Origin: Halisarca cf. caerulea
Lineage: Eukaryota > Porifera > Demospongiae > Chondrillida > Halisarcidae
Assembly: GCA_963170055.1 (NCBI GenBank)
Contig: CAUJGJ010000093.1
Span: 1,326,001-1,390,000 of the forward strand
DNA length: 64,000 bases
Reading direction: 5' to 3'
In this document: piece by piece, positions 50,601-63,912 of the stretch
Numbering within the stretch: position 1 is the stretch's first letter
Layout: each line of letters starts with the position of its first letter
Notes under the pieces: generated by a model
Told to the model about the DNA's origin: nothing
The model's database searches: none
The model's input: only the letters and a program-made list of their open reading frames with translations
Translations under genes and position numbers: made by a program

Positions 50601-51947
50601 CAACTATTCCAATGTCTCTTTAAAATGCTAACGTTGCTAAATTTAATTTTATCATAAGAACAAAATTGTCAAAAATGCAAATATCTTAAAAACTGACTTA
50701 GTAACTTTCATTTAATGCAAATTTCAGCTTAAACAACTATTCCAATGTCTCTTTAAAATGCTAACGTTGCTAAATTTAATTTTATCATAAGAATAAAATT
50801 GTCAAAGTTGCAAATATCTTAAAAACTTACTTAGTAACTTTCATTTAATGCAAATTTCAGCTTAAACAACTATTCCAATGTCTCTTTAAAATGCTAACGT
50901 TGCTAAATTTAATTTTATCATAAGAATAAAATTCCCAAAGTTGCAAATATCTTAAATACTGACTTAGTAACTTTCATTTAAAGCAAATTTCAGCTTAAAC
51001 AACTATTCCAATGTCTCTTTAAAATGTTAACGTTGCTAAATTTAATTTTATCATAAGAATAAAATTGTCAAAGTTGAAAATATCTTAAAAACTGACTTAG
51101 TAACTTTCATTTAAAGCAAATATCAACTTAAACAACTATTCCAATGTCTCTTTAAAATGTTAACGTTTCTAAATTTAATTTTATCATAAGAATAAAATTC
51201 CCAAAGTTGCAAATATCTTAAAAACTTACTTAGTAACTTTCATTTAATGCAAATTTCAGCTTAAACAACTATTCCAATCTCTCTTTAAAATGGTAACGTT
51301 GCTAAATTTAATTTTATCATAAGAACGAAATTGTCAAAAATGCAAATATCTTAAAAACTGACTTAGTAACTTTCATTTAATGCAAATTTCAGCTTAAACA
51401 ACTATTCCAATGTCTCTTTAAAATGCTAACGTTGCTAAATTTAATTTTATCATAAGAATAAAATTCCCAAAGTTGCAAATATCTTAAAAACTGACTTAGT
51501 AACTTTCATTTAAAGCAAATTTCAGCTTAAACAACTATTCCAATGTCTCTTTAAAATGTTAACGTTGCTAAATTTAATTTTATCATAAGAATAAAATTCC
51601 CAAAGTTGCAAATATCTTAAAAACTGACTTAGTAACTTTCATATAAAGCCAATTTCAGCTTAAACAACTATTCCAATGTCTCTTTAAAATGTTAACGTTG
51701 CTAAATTTAATTTTATCATAAGAACAAAATTGTCAAAGTTGCAAATATCTTAAAAACTGACTTAGTAACTTTCATTTAATGCAAATTTCAGCTTAAACAA
51801 CTATTCCAATGTCTCTTTAAAATGCTAACGTTGCTAAATTTAATTTTATCATAAGAATAAAATTCCCAAAGTTGTAAATATCTTAAAAACTGACTTAGTA
51901 ACTTTCATTTAAAGCAAATTTCAGCTTAAACAACTATTCCAATGTCT
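47692..51947. repeat. HOR: 32-monomer unit (4,256 bp), copy 2
   Basis: This is the tandem copy of 43436-47691. All markers I checked lie at +4,256 bp, including both inner 14-mer halves and their private changes: tagtaactat at 48837 only, and ggtaacg at ~51292 only. The one clear difference I found is a gcaaatatc unit near 50142 where copy 1 has gaaaatatc near 45889. After 51947 the pattern slips: the next unit lacks aaatgtaatt, and a caacttaaac unit comes one monomer later (~52188). Confidence 0.92.
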
Positions 51948-54900
51948 CTTTAAAATGTTAACGTTGCTAAATTTAATTTTATCATAAGAATAAAATTGTC
52001 AAAGTTGCAAATATCTTAAAAACTGACTTAGTAACTTTCATTTAAAGCAAATTTCAGCTTAAACAACTATTCCAATGTCTCTTTAAAATGTTAACGTTGC
52101 TAAATTTAATTTTATCATAAGAATAAAATTGTCAAAGTTGAAAATATCTTAAAAACTGACTTAGTAACTTTCATTTATTGCAAATATCAACTTAAACAAC
52201 TATTCCAATGTCTCTTTAAAATGTTAACGTTTCTAAATTTAATTTTATCATAAGAATAAAATTCCCAAAGTTGCAAATATCTTAAAAACTTACTTAGTAA
52301 CTTTCATTTAAAGCAAATTTCAGCTTAAACAACTATTCCAATGTCTCTTTAAAATGTTAACGTTGCTAAATTTAATTTTATCATAAGAATAAAATTGTCA
52401 AAAATGCAAATATCTTAAAAACTGACTTAGTAACTTTCATTTAATTGAAATTTAAGGTTAAACAACTATTCCAATGTCTCTTTAAAATGCTAACGTTGCT
52501 AAATTTAATTTTATCATAAGAATAAAATTCCCAAAGTTGCAAATATCTTAAAAACTGACTTAGTAACTTTCATTTAAAGCAAATTTCAGCTTAAACAACT
52601 ATTCCAATGTCTCTTTAAAATGTTAACGTTGCTAAATTTAATTTTATCATAAGAATAAAATTGTCAAAGTTGCAAATATCTTAAAAACTGACTTAGTAAC
52701 TTTCATATAAAGCCAATTTTAGCTTAAACAACTATTCCAATGTCTCTTTAAAATGTTAACGTTGCTAAATGTAATTTTATCATAAGAATAAAATTGTCAA
52801 AAATGCAAATATCTTAAAAACTGACTAAGTAACTTTCATTTAAAGCAAATTTAAGCTTAAACAACTATTCCAATGTCTCTTTAAAAAATTAACGTTGCTA
52901 AATTTAATTTTATCATAAGAATAAAATTGTCAAAGTTGCAAATATCTTAAAAACTGACTTAGTAACTTTCATTTAAAGCAAATTTCAGCTTAAACAACTA
53001 TTCCAATGTCTCTTTAAAATGTTAACGTTGCTAAATTTAATTTTATCATAAGAATAAAATTCCCAAAGTTGCTAATATCTTAAAAACTGACTTAGTAACT
53101 TTCATTTAATGCAAATTTCAGCTTAAACAACTATTCCAATGTCTCTTTAAAATGTTAACGTTGCTAAATTTAATTTTATCATAAGAATAAAATTGTCAAA
53201 GTTGCAAATATCTTAAAAACTGACTTAGTAACTTTCATTTAAAGCAAATTTCAGCTTAAACAACTATTCCAATGTCTCTTTAAAATGTTAACGTTGCTAA
53301 ATTTAATTTTATCATAAGAATAAAATTGTCAAAGTTGCAAATATCTTAAAAACTGACTTAGTAACTTTCATTTAAAGCAAATATCAGCTTAAACAACTAT
53401 TCCAATGTCTCTTTAAAATGTTAACGTTGCTAAATTTAATTTTATCATAAGAACAAAATTGTCAAAGTTGCAAATATCTTAAAAACTGACTTAGTAACTT
53501 TCATTTAATGCAAATTTCAGCTTAAACAACTATTCCAATGTCTCTTTAAAATGCTAACGTTGCTAAATTTAATTTTATCATAAGAACAAAATTGTCAAAA
53601 ATGCAAATATCTTAAAAACTGACTTAGTAACTTTCATTTAATGCAAATTTCAGCTTAAACAACTATTCCAATGTCTCTTTAAAATGCTAACGTTGCTAAA
53701 TTTAATTTTATCATAAGAATAAAATTCCCAAAGTTGCAAATATCTTAAAAACTGACTTAGTAACTTTCATTTAAAGCAAATTTCAGCTTAAACAACTATT
53801 CCAATGTCTCTTTAAAATGTTAACGTTGCTAAATTTAATTTTATCATAAGAATAAAATTGTCAAAGTTGCAAATATCTTAAAAACTGACTTAGTAACTTT
53901 CATATAAAGCCAATTTTAGCTTAAACAACTATTCCAATGTCTCTTTAAAATGTTAACGTTGCTAAATGTAATTTTATCATAAGAATAAAATTGTCAAAAA
54001 TGCAAATATCTTAAAAACTGACTAAGTAACTTTCATTTAAAGCAAATTTCAGCTTAAACAACTATTCCAATGTCTCTTTAAAAAATTAACGTTGCTAAAT
54101 TTAATTTTATCATAAGAATAAAATTCCCAAGTTGCAAATATCTTAAAAACTGACTTAGTAACTTTCATTTAAAGCAAATTTCAGCTTAAACAACTATTCC
54201 AATGTCTCTTTAAAATGTTAACGTTGCTAAATTTAATTTTATCATAAGAATAAAATTCCCAAAGTTGCAAATATCTTAAAAACTGACTTAGTAACTTTCA
54301 TATAAAGCCAATTTTAGCTTAAACAACTATTCCAATGTCTCTTTAAAATGTTAACGTTGCTAAATGTAATTTTATCATAAGAATAAAATTGTCAAAAATG
54401 CAAATATCTTAAAAACTGACTAAGTAACTTTCATTTAAAGCAAATTTCAGCTTAAACAACTATTCCAATGTCTCTTTAAAAAATTAACGTTGCTAAATTT
54501 AATTTTATCATAAGAATAAAATTGTCAAAGTTGCAAATATCTTAAAAACTGACTTAGTAACTTTCATATAAAGCCAATTTCAGCTTAAACAACTATTCCA
54601 ATGTCTCTTTAAAATGTTAACGTTGCTAAATGTAATTTTATCATAAGAATAAAATTGTCAAAGTTGCAAATATCTTAAAAACTGACTTAGTAACTTTCAT
54701 TTAAAGCAAATTTCAGCTTAAACAACTATTCCAATGTCTCTTTAAAATGTTAACGTTGCTAAATTTAATTTTATCATAAGAATAAAATTGTCAAAGTTGC
54801 AAATATCTTAAAAACTGACTTAGTAACTTTCATTTAAAGCAAATTTCAGCTTAAACAACTATTCCAATGTCTCTTTAAAATGTTAACGTTGCTAAATTTA

Positions 54901-57900
54901 ATTTTATCATAAGAATAAAATTGTCAAAGTTGCAAATATCTTAAAAACTGACTTAGTAACTTTCATTTAAAGCAAATTTCAGCTTAAACAACTATTCCAA
55001 TGTCTCTTTAAAATGTTAACGTTGCTAAATTTAATTTTATCATAAGAATAAAATTGTCAAAGTTGCAAATATCTTAAAAACTGACTTAGTAACTTTCATT
55101 TAAAGCAAATTTCAGCTTAAACAACTATTCCAATGTCTCTTTAAAATGTTAACGTTGCTAAATGTAATTTTATCATAAGAATAAAATTGTCAAAAATGCA
55201 AATATCTTAAAAACTGACTAAGTAACTTTCATTTAAAGCAAATTTCAGCTTAAACAACTATTCCAATGTCTCTTTAAAAAATTAACGTTGCTAAATTTAA
55301 TTTTATCATAAGAATAAAATTGTCAAAGTTGCAAATATCTTAAAAACTGACTTAGTAACTTTCATATAAAGCCAATTTCAGCTTAAACAACTATTCCAAT
55401 GTCTCTTTAAAATGCTAACGTTGCTAAATTTAATTTTATCATAAGAATAAAATTCCCAAGTTGCAAATATCTTAAAAACTGACTTAGTAACTTTCATTTA
55501 AAGCAAATTTCAGCTTAAACAACTATTCCAATGTCTCTTTAAAATGTTAACGTTGCTAAATTTAATTTTATCATAAGAATAAAATTCCCAAAGTTGCAAA
55601 TATCTTAAAAACTGACTTAGTAACTTTCATTTAAAGCAAATTTCAGCTTAAACAACTATTCCAATGTCTCTTTAAAATGTTAACGTTGCTAAATTTAATT
55701 TTATCATAAGAATAAAATTGTCAAAGTTGCAAATATCTTAAAAACTGACTTAGTAACTTTCATATAAAGCCAATTTTAGCTTAAACAACTATTCCAATGT
55801 CTCTTTAAAATGTTAACGTTGCTAAATGTAATTTTATCATAAGAATAAAATTGTCAAAAATGCAAATATCTTAAAAACTGACTAAGTAACTTTCATTTAA
55901 AGCAAATTTCAGCTTAAACAACTATTCCAATGTCTCTTTAAAAAATTAACGTTGCTAAATTTAATTTTATCATAAGAATAAAATTGTCAAAGTTGCAAAT
56001 ATCTTAAAAACTGACTTAGTAACTTTCATATAAAGCCAATTTCAGCTTAAACAACTATTCCAATGTCTCTTTAAAATGTTAACGTTGCTAAATGTAATTT
56101 TATCATAAGAATAAAATTGTCAAAGTTGCAAATATCTTAAAAATGGACTTAGTAACTTTCATTTAAAGCAAATTTCAGCTTAAACAACTATTCCAATGTC
56201 TCTTTAAAATGTTAACGTTGCTAAATTTAATTTTATCATAAGAATAAAATTGTCAAAGTTGCAAATATCTTAAAAACTGACTTAGTAACTTTCATTTAAA
56301 GCAAATTTCAGCTTAAACAACTATTCCAATGTCTCTTTAAAATGTTAACGTTGCTAAATTTAATTTTATCATAAGAATAAAATTGTCAAAGTTGCAAATA
56401 TCTTAAAAACTGACTTAGTAACTTTCATTTAAAGCAAATTTCAGCTTAAACAACTATTCCAATGTCTCTTTAAAATGTTAACGTTGCTAAATTTAATTTT
56501 ATCATAAGAATAAAATTGTCAAAGTTGCAAATATCTTAAAAACTGACTTAGTAACTTTCATTTAAAGCAAATTTCAGCTTAAACAACTATTCCAATGTCT
56601 CTTTAAAATGTTAACGTTGCTAAATTTAATTTTATCATAAGAATAAAATTGTCAAAGTTGCAAATATCTTAAAAACTGACTTAGTAACTTTCATATAAAG
56701 CCAATTTTAGCTTAAACAACTATTCCAATGTCTCTTTAAAATGTTAACGTTGCTAAATGTAATTTTATCATAAGAATAAAATTGTCAAAAATGCAAATAT
56801 CTTAAAAACTGACTAAGTAACTTTCATTTAAAGCAAATTTCAGCTTAAACAACTATTCCAATGTCTCTTTAAAAAATTAACGTTGCTAAATTTAATTTTA
56901 TCATAAGAATAAAATTGTCAAAGTTGCAAATATCTTAAAAACTGACTTAGTAACTTTCATTTAAAGCAAATTTCAGCTTAAACAACTATTCCAATGTCTC
57001 TTTAAAATGTTAACGTTGCTAAATTTAATTTTATCATAAGAATAAAATTGTCAAAGTTGCAAATATCTTAAAAACTGACTTAGTAACTTTCATTTAAAGC
57101 AAATATCAGCTTAAACAACTATTCCAATGTCTCTTTAAAATGTTAACGTTTCTAAATTTATTTTATCATAAGAATAAAATTCCCAAAGTTGCAAATATCT
57201 TAAAAACTTACTTAGTAACTTTCATTTAATGCAAATTTCAGCTTAAACAACTATTCCAATGTCTCTTTAAAATGCTAACGTTGCTAAATTTAATTTTATC
57301 ATAAGAACAAAATTGTCAAAAATGCAAATATCTTAAAAACTGACTTAGTAACTTTCATTTAATGCAAATTTCAGCTTAAACAACTATTCCAATGTCTCTT
57401 TAAAATGCTAACGTTGCTAAATTTAATTTTATCATAAGAATAAAATTGTCAAAAATGCAAATATCTTAAAAACTGACTTAGTAACTTTCATTTAATGCAA
57501 ATTTCAGCTTAAACAACTATTCCAATGTCTCTTTAAAATGCTAACGTTGCTAAATTTAATTTTATCATAAGAATAAAATTCCCAAAGTTGCAAATATCTT
57601 AAAAACTGACTTAGTAACTTTCATTTAAAGCAAATTTCAGCTTAAACAACTATTCCAATGTCTCTTTAAAATGTTAACGTTGCTAAATTTAATTTTATCA
57701 TAAGAATAAAATTCCCAAAGTTGCAAATATCTTAAAAACTGACTTAGTAACTTTCATTTAAAGCAAATTTCAGCTTAAACAACTATTCCAATGTCTCTTT
57801 AAAATGTTTACGTTGCTAAATTTAATTTTATCATAAGAATAAAATTGTCAAAGTTGCAAATATCTTAAAAACTGTCTTAGTAACATTCATATAAAGCCAA

Positions 57901-58328
57901 TTTTAGCTTAAACAACTATTCCAATGTCTCTTTAAAAAATTAACGTTGCTAAATTTAATTTTATCATAAGAATAAAATTGTCAAAGTTGCAAATATCTTA
58001 AAAACTGACTTAGTAACTTTCATTTAAAGCAAATTTCAGCTTAAACAACTATTCCAATGTCTCTTTAAAATGTTAACGTTGCTAAATTTAATTTTATCAT
58101 AAGAATAAAATTGTCAAAGTTGAAAATATCTTAAAAACTGACTTAGTAACTTTCATTTAATGCAAATTTCAGCTTAAACAACTATTCCAATGTCTCTTTA
58201 AAATGCTAACGTTGCTAAATTTAATTTTATCATAAGAATAAAATTCCCAAAGTTGCAAATATCTTAAAAACTTACTTAGTAACTTTCATTTAAAGCAAAT
58301 TTCAGCTTAAACAACTATTCCAATGTCT
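51948..58328. repeat. Right-hand variant block: aaatgtaatt / taagtaac / aaaaaatt units
   Basis: A recurring trio defines this zone. First comes a unit with catataaagcc and ttttagc. Next is a unit with aaatgtaatt, gtcaaaaatg and ctgactaag. Third is a unit starting ctttaaaaaatt. The ctgactaag marker is at 52823, 54020, 54418, 55216, 55880 and 56811, at spacings of 9, 3, 6, 5 and 7 monomers (minus single-base deletions cccaag near 54127 and 55457). Oddities are a unit with aattgaaatttaaggtt near 52444, a single atggac near 56144, and tttacg near 57808. The trio appears irregularly spaced, unlike the clean HORs to the left. Confidence 0.75.
54740..55138. repeat. Run of three identical monomers
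   Basis: Three consecutive gttaacg, gaataaaatt, gtcaaagttg, ctgac, aaagc units are indistinguishable by eye. The same run appears at 56202-56600, 1,462 bp (11 x 133 - 1) downstream, both times after an aaatgtaatt gtcaaagttg unit. It was therefore copied as part of a longer segment. Confidence 0.7.
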
Positions 58329-59126
58329 CTTTAAAATGTTAACGTTGCTAAATTTAATTTTATCATAAGAATAAAATTGTCAAAGTTGCAAATATCTTAA
58401 AAACTGACTTAGTAACTTTCATATAAAGCCAATTTTAGCTTAAACAACTATTCCAATGTCTCTTTAAAATGTTAACGTTGCTAAATGTAATTTTATCATA
58501 AGAATAAAATTGTCAAAAATGCAAATATCTTAAAAACTGACTAAGTAACTTTCATTTAAAGCAAATTTCAGCTTAAACAACTATTCCAATGTCTCTTTAA
58601 AAAATTAACGTTGCTAAATTAAATTTTATCATAAGAATAAAATTGTCAAAGTTGCAAATATCTTAAAAACTGACTTAGTAACTTTCATATAAAGCCAATT
58701 TCAGCTTAAACAACTATTCAAATGTCTCTTTAAAATGTTAACGTTGCTAAATGTAATTTTATCATAAGAATAAAATTGTCAAAGTTGCAAATATCTTAAA
58801 AACTGACTTAGTAACTTTCATATAAAGCCAATTTTAACTTAAACAACTATTCCAATGTCTCTTTAAAATGTTAACGTTGCTAAATGTAATTTTATCATAA
58901 GAATAAAATTGTCAAAAATGCAAATATCTTAAAAACTGACTAAGTAACTTTCATTTAAAGCAAATTTCAGCTTAAACAACTATTCCAATGTCTCTTTAAA
59001 AAATTAACGTTGCTAAATTAAATTTTATCATAAGAATAAAATTGTCAAAGTTGCAAATATCTTAAAAACTGACTTAGTAACTTCCATATAAAGCCAATTT
59101 CAGCTTAAACAACTATTCAAATGTCT
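58329..59126. repeat. HOR: 3-monomer trio (399 bp), two tandem copies
   Basis: The catataaagcc, ctgactaag and aaaaaatt trio is present twice in tandem. The ctgactaag markers are at 58539 and 58938, the attaaattt change at ~58618 and ~59017, and caactattca at 58711 and 59110, all 399 bp apart. Small differences (ttttagc versus ttttaac, ttcatata versus tccatata) have arisen since. The tattcaaatg change is also found once at 60971, 1,861 bp downstream. Confidence 0.8.
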
Positions 59127-62100
59127 CTTTAAAATGTTAACGTTGCTAAATGTAATTTTATCATAAGAATAAAATTGTCAAAGTTGCAAATATCTTAAAA
59201 ACTGACTTAGTAACTTTCATTTAAAGCAAATTTCAGCTTAAACAACTATTCCAATGTCTCTTTAAAATGTTAACGTTGCTAAATTTAATTTTATCATAAG
59301 AATAAAATTGTCAAAGTTGCAAATATCTTAAAAACTGACTTAGTAACTTTCATTTAAAGCAAATTTCAGCTTAAACAACTATTCCAATGTCTCTTTAAAA
59401 TGTTAACGTTGCTAAATTTAATTTTATCATAAGAATAAAATTCCCAAAGTTGCTAATATCTTAAAAACTGACTTAGTAACTTTCATTTAAAGCAAATTTC
59501 AGCTTAAACAACTATTCCAATGTCTCTTTAAAATGTTAACGTTGCTAAATTTAATTTTATCATAAGAATAAAATTGTCAAAGTTGCAAATATCTTAAAAA
59601 CTGACTTAGTAACTTTCATTTAAAGCAAATTTCAGCTTAAACAACTATTCCAATGTCTCTTTAAAAAATTAACGTTGCTAAATTTAATTTTATCATAAGA
59701 ATAAAATTCCCAAAGTTGCTAATATCTTAAAAACTGACTTAGTAACTTTCATTTAAAGCAAATTTCAGCTTAAACAACTATTCCAATGTCTCTTTAAAAT
59801 GTTAACGTTGCTAAATTTAATTTTATCATAAGAATAAAATTGTCAAAGTTGCAAATATCTTAAAAACTGACTTAGTAACTTTCATTTAAAGCAAATTTCA
59901 GCTTAAACAACTATTCCAATGTCTCTTTAAAATGTTAACGTTTCTAAATTTATTTTATCATAAGAATAAAATTCCCAAAGTTGCAAATATCTTAAAAACT
60001 TACTTAGTAACTTTCATTTAATGCAAATTTCAGCTTAAACAACTATTCCAATGTCTCTTTAAAATGCTAACGTTGCTAAATTTAATTTTATCATAAGAAC
60101 AAAATTGTCAAAAATGCAAATATCTTAAAAACTGACTTAGTAACTTTCATTTAATGCAAATTTCAGCTTAAACAACTATTCCAATGTCTCTTTAAAATGC
60201 TAACGTTGCTAAATTTAATTTTATCATAAGAACAAAATTGTCAAAAATGCAAATATCATAAAAACTGACTTAGTAACTTTCATTTAATTGAAATTTCAGC
60301 TTAAACAACTATTCCAATGTCTCTTTAAAATGCTAACGTTGCTAAATTTAATTTTATCATAAGAATAAAATTCCCAAAGTTGCAAATATCTTAAAAACTG
60401 ACTTAGTAACTTTCATTTAATGCAAATTTCAGCTTAAACAACTATTCCAATGTCTCTTTAAAAAGCTAACGTTGCTAAATTTAATTTTATCATAAGAATA
60501 AAATTCCCAAAGTTGCAAATATCTTAAAAACTGACTTAGTAACTTTCATTTAAAGCAAATTTCAGCTTAAACAACTATTCCAATGTCTCTTTAAAATGTT
60601 AACGTTGCTAAATTTAATTTTATCATAAGAATAAAATTGTCAAAGTTGCAAATATCTTAAAAACTGACTTAGTAACTTTCATATAAAGCCAATTTTAGCT
60701 TAAACAACTATTCCAATGTCTCTTTAAAATGTTAACGTTGCTAAATGTAATTTTATCATAAGAATAAAATTGTCAAAAATGCAAATATCTTAAAAACTGA
60801 CTAAGTAACTTTCATTTAAAGCAAATTTCAGCTTAAACAACTATTCCAATGTCTCTTTAAAAAATTAACGTTGCTAAATTTAATTTTATCATAAGAATAA
60901 AATTGTCAAAGTTGCAAATATCTTAAAAACTGACTTAGTAACTTTCATATAAAGCCAATTTCAGCTTAAACAACTATTCAAATGTCTCTTTAAAATGTTA
61001 ACGTTGCTAAATGTAATTTTATCATAAGAATAAAATTGTCAAAGTTGCAAATATCTTAAAAACTGACTTAGTAACTTTCATTTAAAGCAAATTTCAGCTT
61101 AAACAACTATTCCAATGTCTCTTTAAAATGTTAACGTTGCTAAATTTAATTTTATCATAAGAATAAAATTCCCAAAGTTGCTAATATCTTAAAAACTGAC
61201 TTAGTAACTTTCATTTAAAGCAAATTTCAGCTTAAACAACTATTCCAATGTCTCTTTAAAATGTTAACGTTGCTAAATTTAATTTTATCATAAGAATAAA
61301 ATTGTCAAAGTTTCAAATATCTTAAAAACTGACTTAGTAACTTTCATTTAAAGCAAATTTCAGCTTAAACAACTATTCCAATGTCTCTTTAAAATGTTAA
61401 CGTTGCTAAATTTAATTTTATCATAAGAATAAAATTGTCAAAGTTGCAAATATCTTAAAAACTGACTTAGTAACTTTCATATAAAGCCAATTTTAGCTTA
61501 AACAACTATTCCAATGTCTCTTTAAAATGTTAACGTTGCTAAATGTAATTTTATCATAAGAATAAAATTGTCAAAAATGCAAATATCTTAAAAACTGACT
61601 AAGTAACTTTCATTTAAAGCAAATTTCAGCTTAAACAACTATTCCAATGTCTCTTTAAAAAATTAACGTTGCTAAATTTAATTTTATCATAAGAATAAAA
61701 TTGTCAAAGTTGCAAATATCTTAAAAACTGACTTAGTAACTTTCATATAAAGCCAATTTCAGCTTAAACAACTATTCCAATGTCTCTTTAAAATGTTAAC
61801 GTTGCTAAATGTAATTTTATCATAAGAATAAAATTGTCAAAGTTGCAAATATCTTAAAAACTGACTTAGTAACTTTCATTTAAAGCAAATTTCAGCTTAA
61901 ACAACTATTCCAATGTCTCTTTAAAATGTTAACGTTGCTAAATTTAATTTTATCATAAGAATAAAATTGTCAAAGTTGCAAATATCTTAAAAACTGACTT
62001 AGTAACTTTCATTTAAAGCAAATTTCAGCTTAAACAACTATTCCAATGTCTCTTTAAAATGTTAACGTTGCTAAATTTAATTTTATCATAAGAATAAAAT

Positions 62101-63646
62101 TGTCAAAGTTGCAAATATCTTAAAAACTGACTTAGTAACTTTCATTTAAAGCAAATTTCAGCTTAAACAACTATTCCAATGTCTCTTTAAAATGTTAACG
62201 TTGCTAAATTTAATTTTATCATAAGAATAAAATTCCCAAAGTTGCAACTATCTTAAAAACTGACTTAGTAACTTTCATTTAAAGCAAATATCAACTTAAA
62301 CAACTATTCCAATGTCTCTTTAAAATGTTAACTTTTCTAAATTTAATTTTATCATAAGAATAAAATTCCCAAAGTTGCAAATATCTTAAAAACTTACTTA
62401 GTAACTTTCATTTAATGCAAATTTCAGCTTAAACAACTATTCCAATGTCTCTTTAAAAAGCTAACGTTGCTAAATTTAATTTTATCATAAGAACAAAATT
62501 GTCAAAAATGCAAATATCTTAAAAACTGACTTAGTAACTTTCATTTAATTGAAATTTCAGCTTAAACAACTATTCCAATGTCTCTTTAAAATGTTAACGT
62601 TGCTAAATTTAATTTTATCATAAGAATAAAATTGTCAAAGTTGCAAATATCTTAAAAACTGACTTAGTAACTTTCATTTAAAGCAAATATCAGCTTAAAC
62701 AACTATTCCAATGTCTCTTTAAAATGTTAACGTTTCTAAATTTATTTTATCATAAGAATAAAATTCCCAAAGTTGAAAATATCTTAAAAACTGACTTAGT
62801 AACTTTCATTTATAGCAAATATCAACTTAAACAACTATTCCAATGTCTCTTTAAAATGTTAACTTTTCTAAATTTAATTTTATCATAAGAATAAAATTCC
62901 CAAAGTTGTAAATATCTTAAAAACTTACTTAGTAACTTTCATTTAATGCAAATTTCAGCTTAAACAACTATTCCAATGTCTCTTTAAAATGCTAACGTTG
63001 CTAAATTTAATTTTATCATAAGAACAAAATTGTCAAAAATGCAAATATCTTAAAAACTGACTTAGTAACTTTCATTTAATTGAAATTTCAGCTTAAACAA
63101 CTATTCCAATGTCTCTTTAAAATGCTAACGTTGCTAAATTTAATTTTATCATAAGAATAAAATTCCCAAAGTTGCAAATATCTTAAAAACTGACTTAGTA
63201 ACTTTCATTTAAAGCAAATTTCAGCTTAAACAACTATTCCAATGTCTCTTTAAAATGTTAACGTTGCTAAATTTAATTTTATCATAAGAATAAAATTGTC
63301 AAAGTTGCAAATATCTTAAAAACTGACTTAGTAACTTTCATATAAAGCCAATTTTAGCTTAAACAACTATTCCAATGTCTCTTTAAAATGTTAACGTTGC
63401 TAAATGTAATTTTATCATAAGAATAAAATTGTCAAAAATGCAAATATCTTAAAAACTGACTAAGTAACTTTCATTTAAAGCAAATTTCAGCTTAAACAAC
63501 TATTCCAATGTCTCTTTAAAAAATTAACGTTGCTAAATTAAATTTTATCATAAGAATAAAATTCCCAAAGTTGCAAATATCTTAAAAACTGACTTAGTAA
63601 CTTTCATTTAAAGGAAATTTCAGCTTAAACAACTATTCCAAAGTCT
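58861..63646. repeat. Right-hand block with 6-, 14- and 20-monomer spacings
   Basis: The ctgactaag marker at 58938, 60799, 61597 and 63458 gives spacings of 1,861 (14 x 133 - 1), 798 (6 x 133) and again 1,861 bp. The pattern is therefore a 20-monomer (2,659 bp) period. Other features are one-base-short aaatttatttta units near 59946 and 62740, gctaatatc units near 59452, 59718 and 61180, aattgaaattt units near 60287, 62548 and 63077, and acttttcta at 62331 and 62862 (CpG lost). No non-satellite sequence is present. Confidence 0.72.
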
Positions 63647-63779
63647 AGTTAAAATGGTAACGTTGCTAAATTTAATTTTATCATAAGAATAAAATTCCCA
63701 AAGTTGCAAATATCTTAAAAACTGACTTAGTAACTTTCATTTAAAGCAAATTTCAGCTTAAACAACTATTCCAATGTCT
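63514..63779. repeat. Isolated hybrid tctagtt monomer pair
   Basis: The unit at 63514-63646 begins as a right-block aaaaaatt unit with aattaaattt and an ordinary cccaaagttgcaaat. It then changes to ggaaatttc and ccaaagtct, followed by agttaaaatggtaacg at 63647. The ggaaa, tctagtt and ggtaacg marks belong to the lineage found 14 times between 14.4 and 38.0 kb, and the nearest other copy is 25.7 kb away. The usual left-hand mark of that lineage, ttagaaactg, is absent. A short conversion or exchange tract starting between monomer positions ~76 and ~100 is the simplest reading. Confidence 0.75.
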
Positions 63780-63912
63780 CTTTAAAATGTTAACGTTGCT
63801 AAATTTAATTTTATCATAAGAATAAAATTGTCAAAGTTGCAAATATCTTAAAAACTGACTTAGTAACTTTCATATAAAGCCAATTTTAGCTTAAACAACT
63901 ATTCCAATGTCT

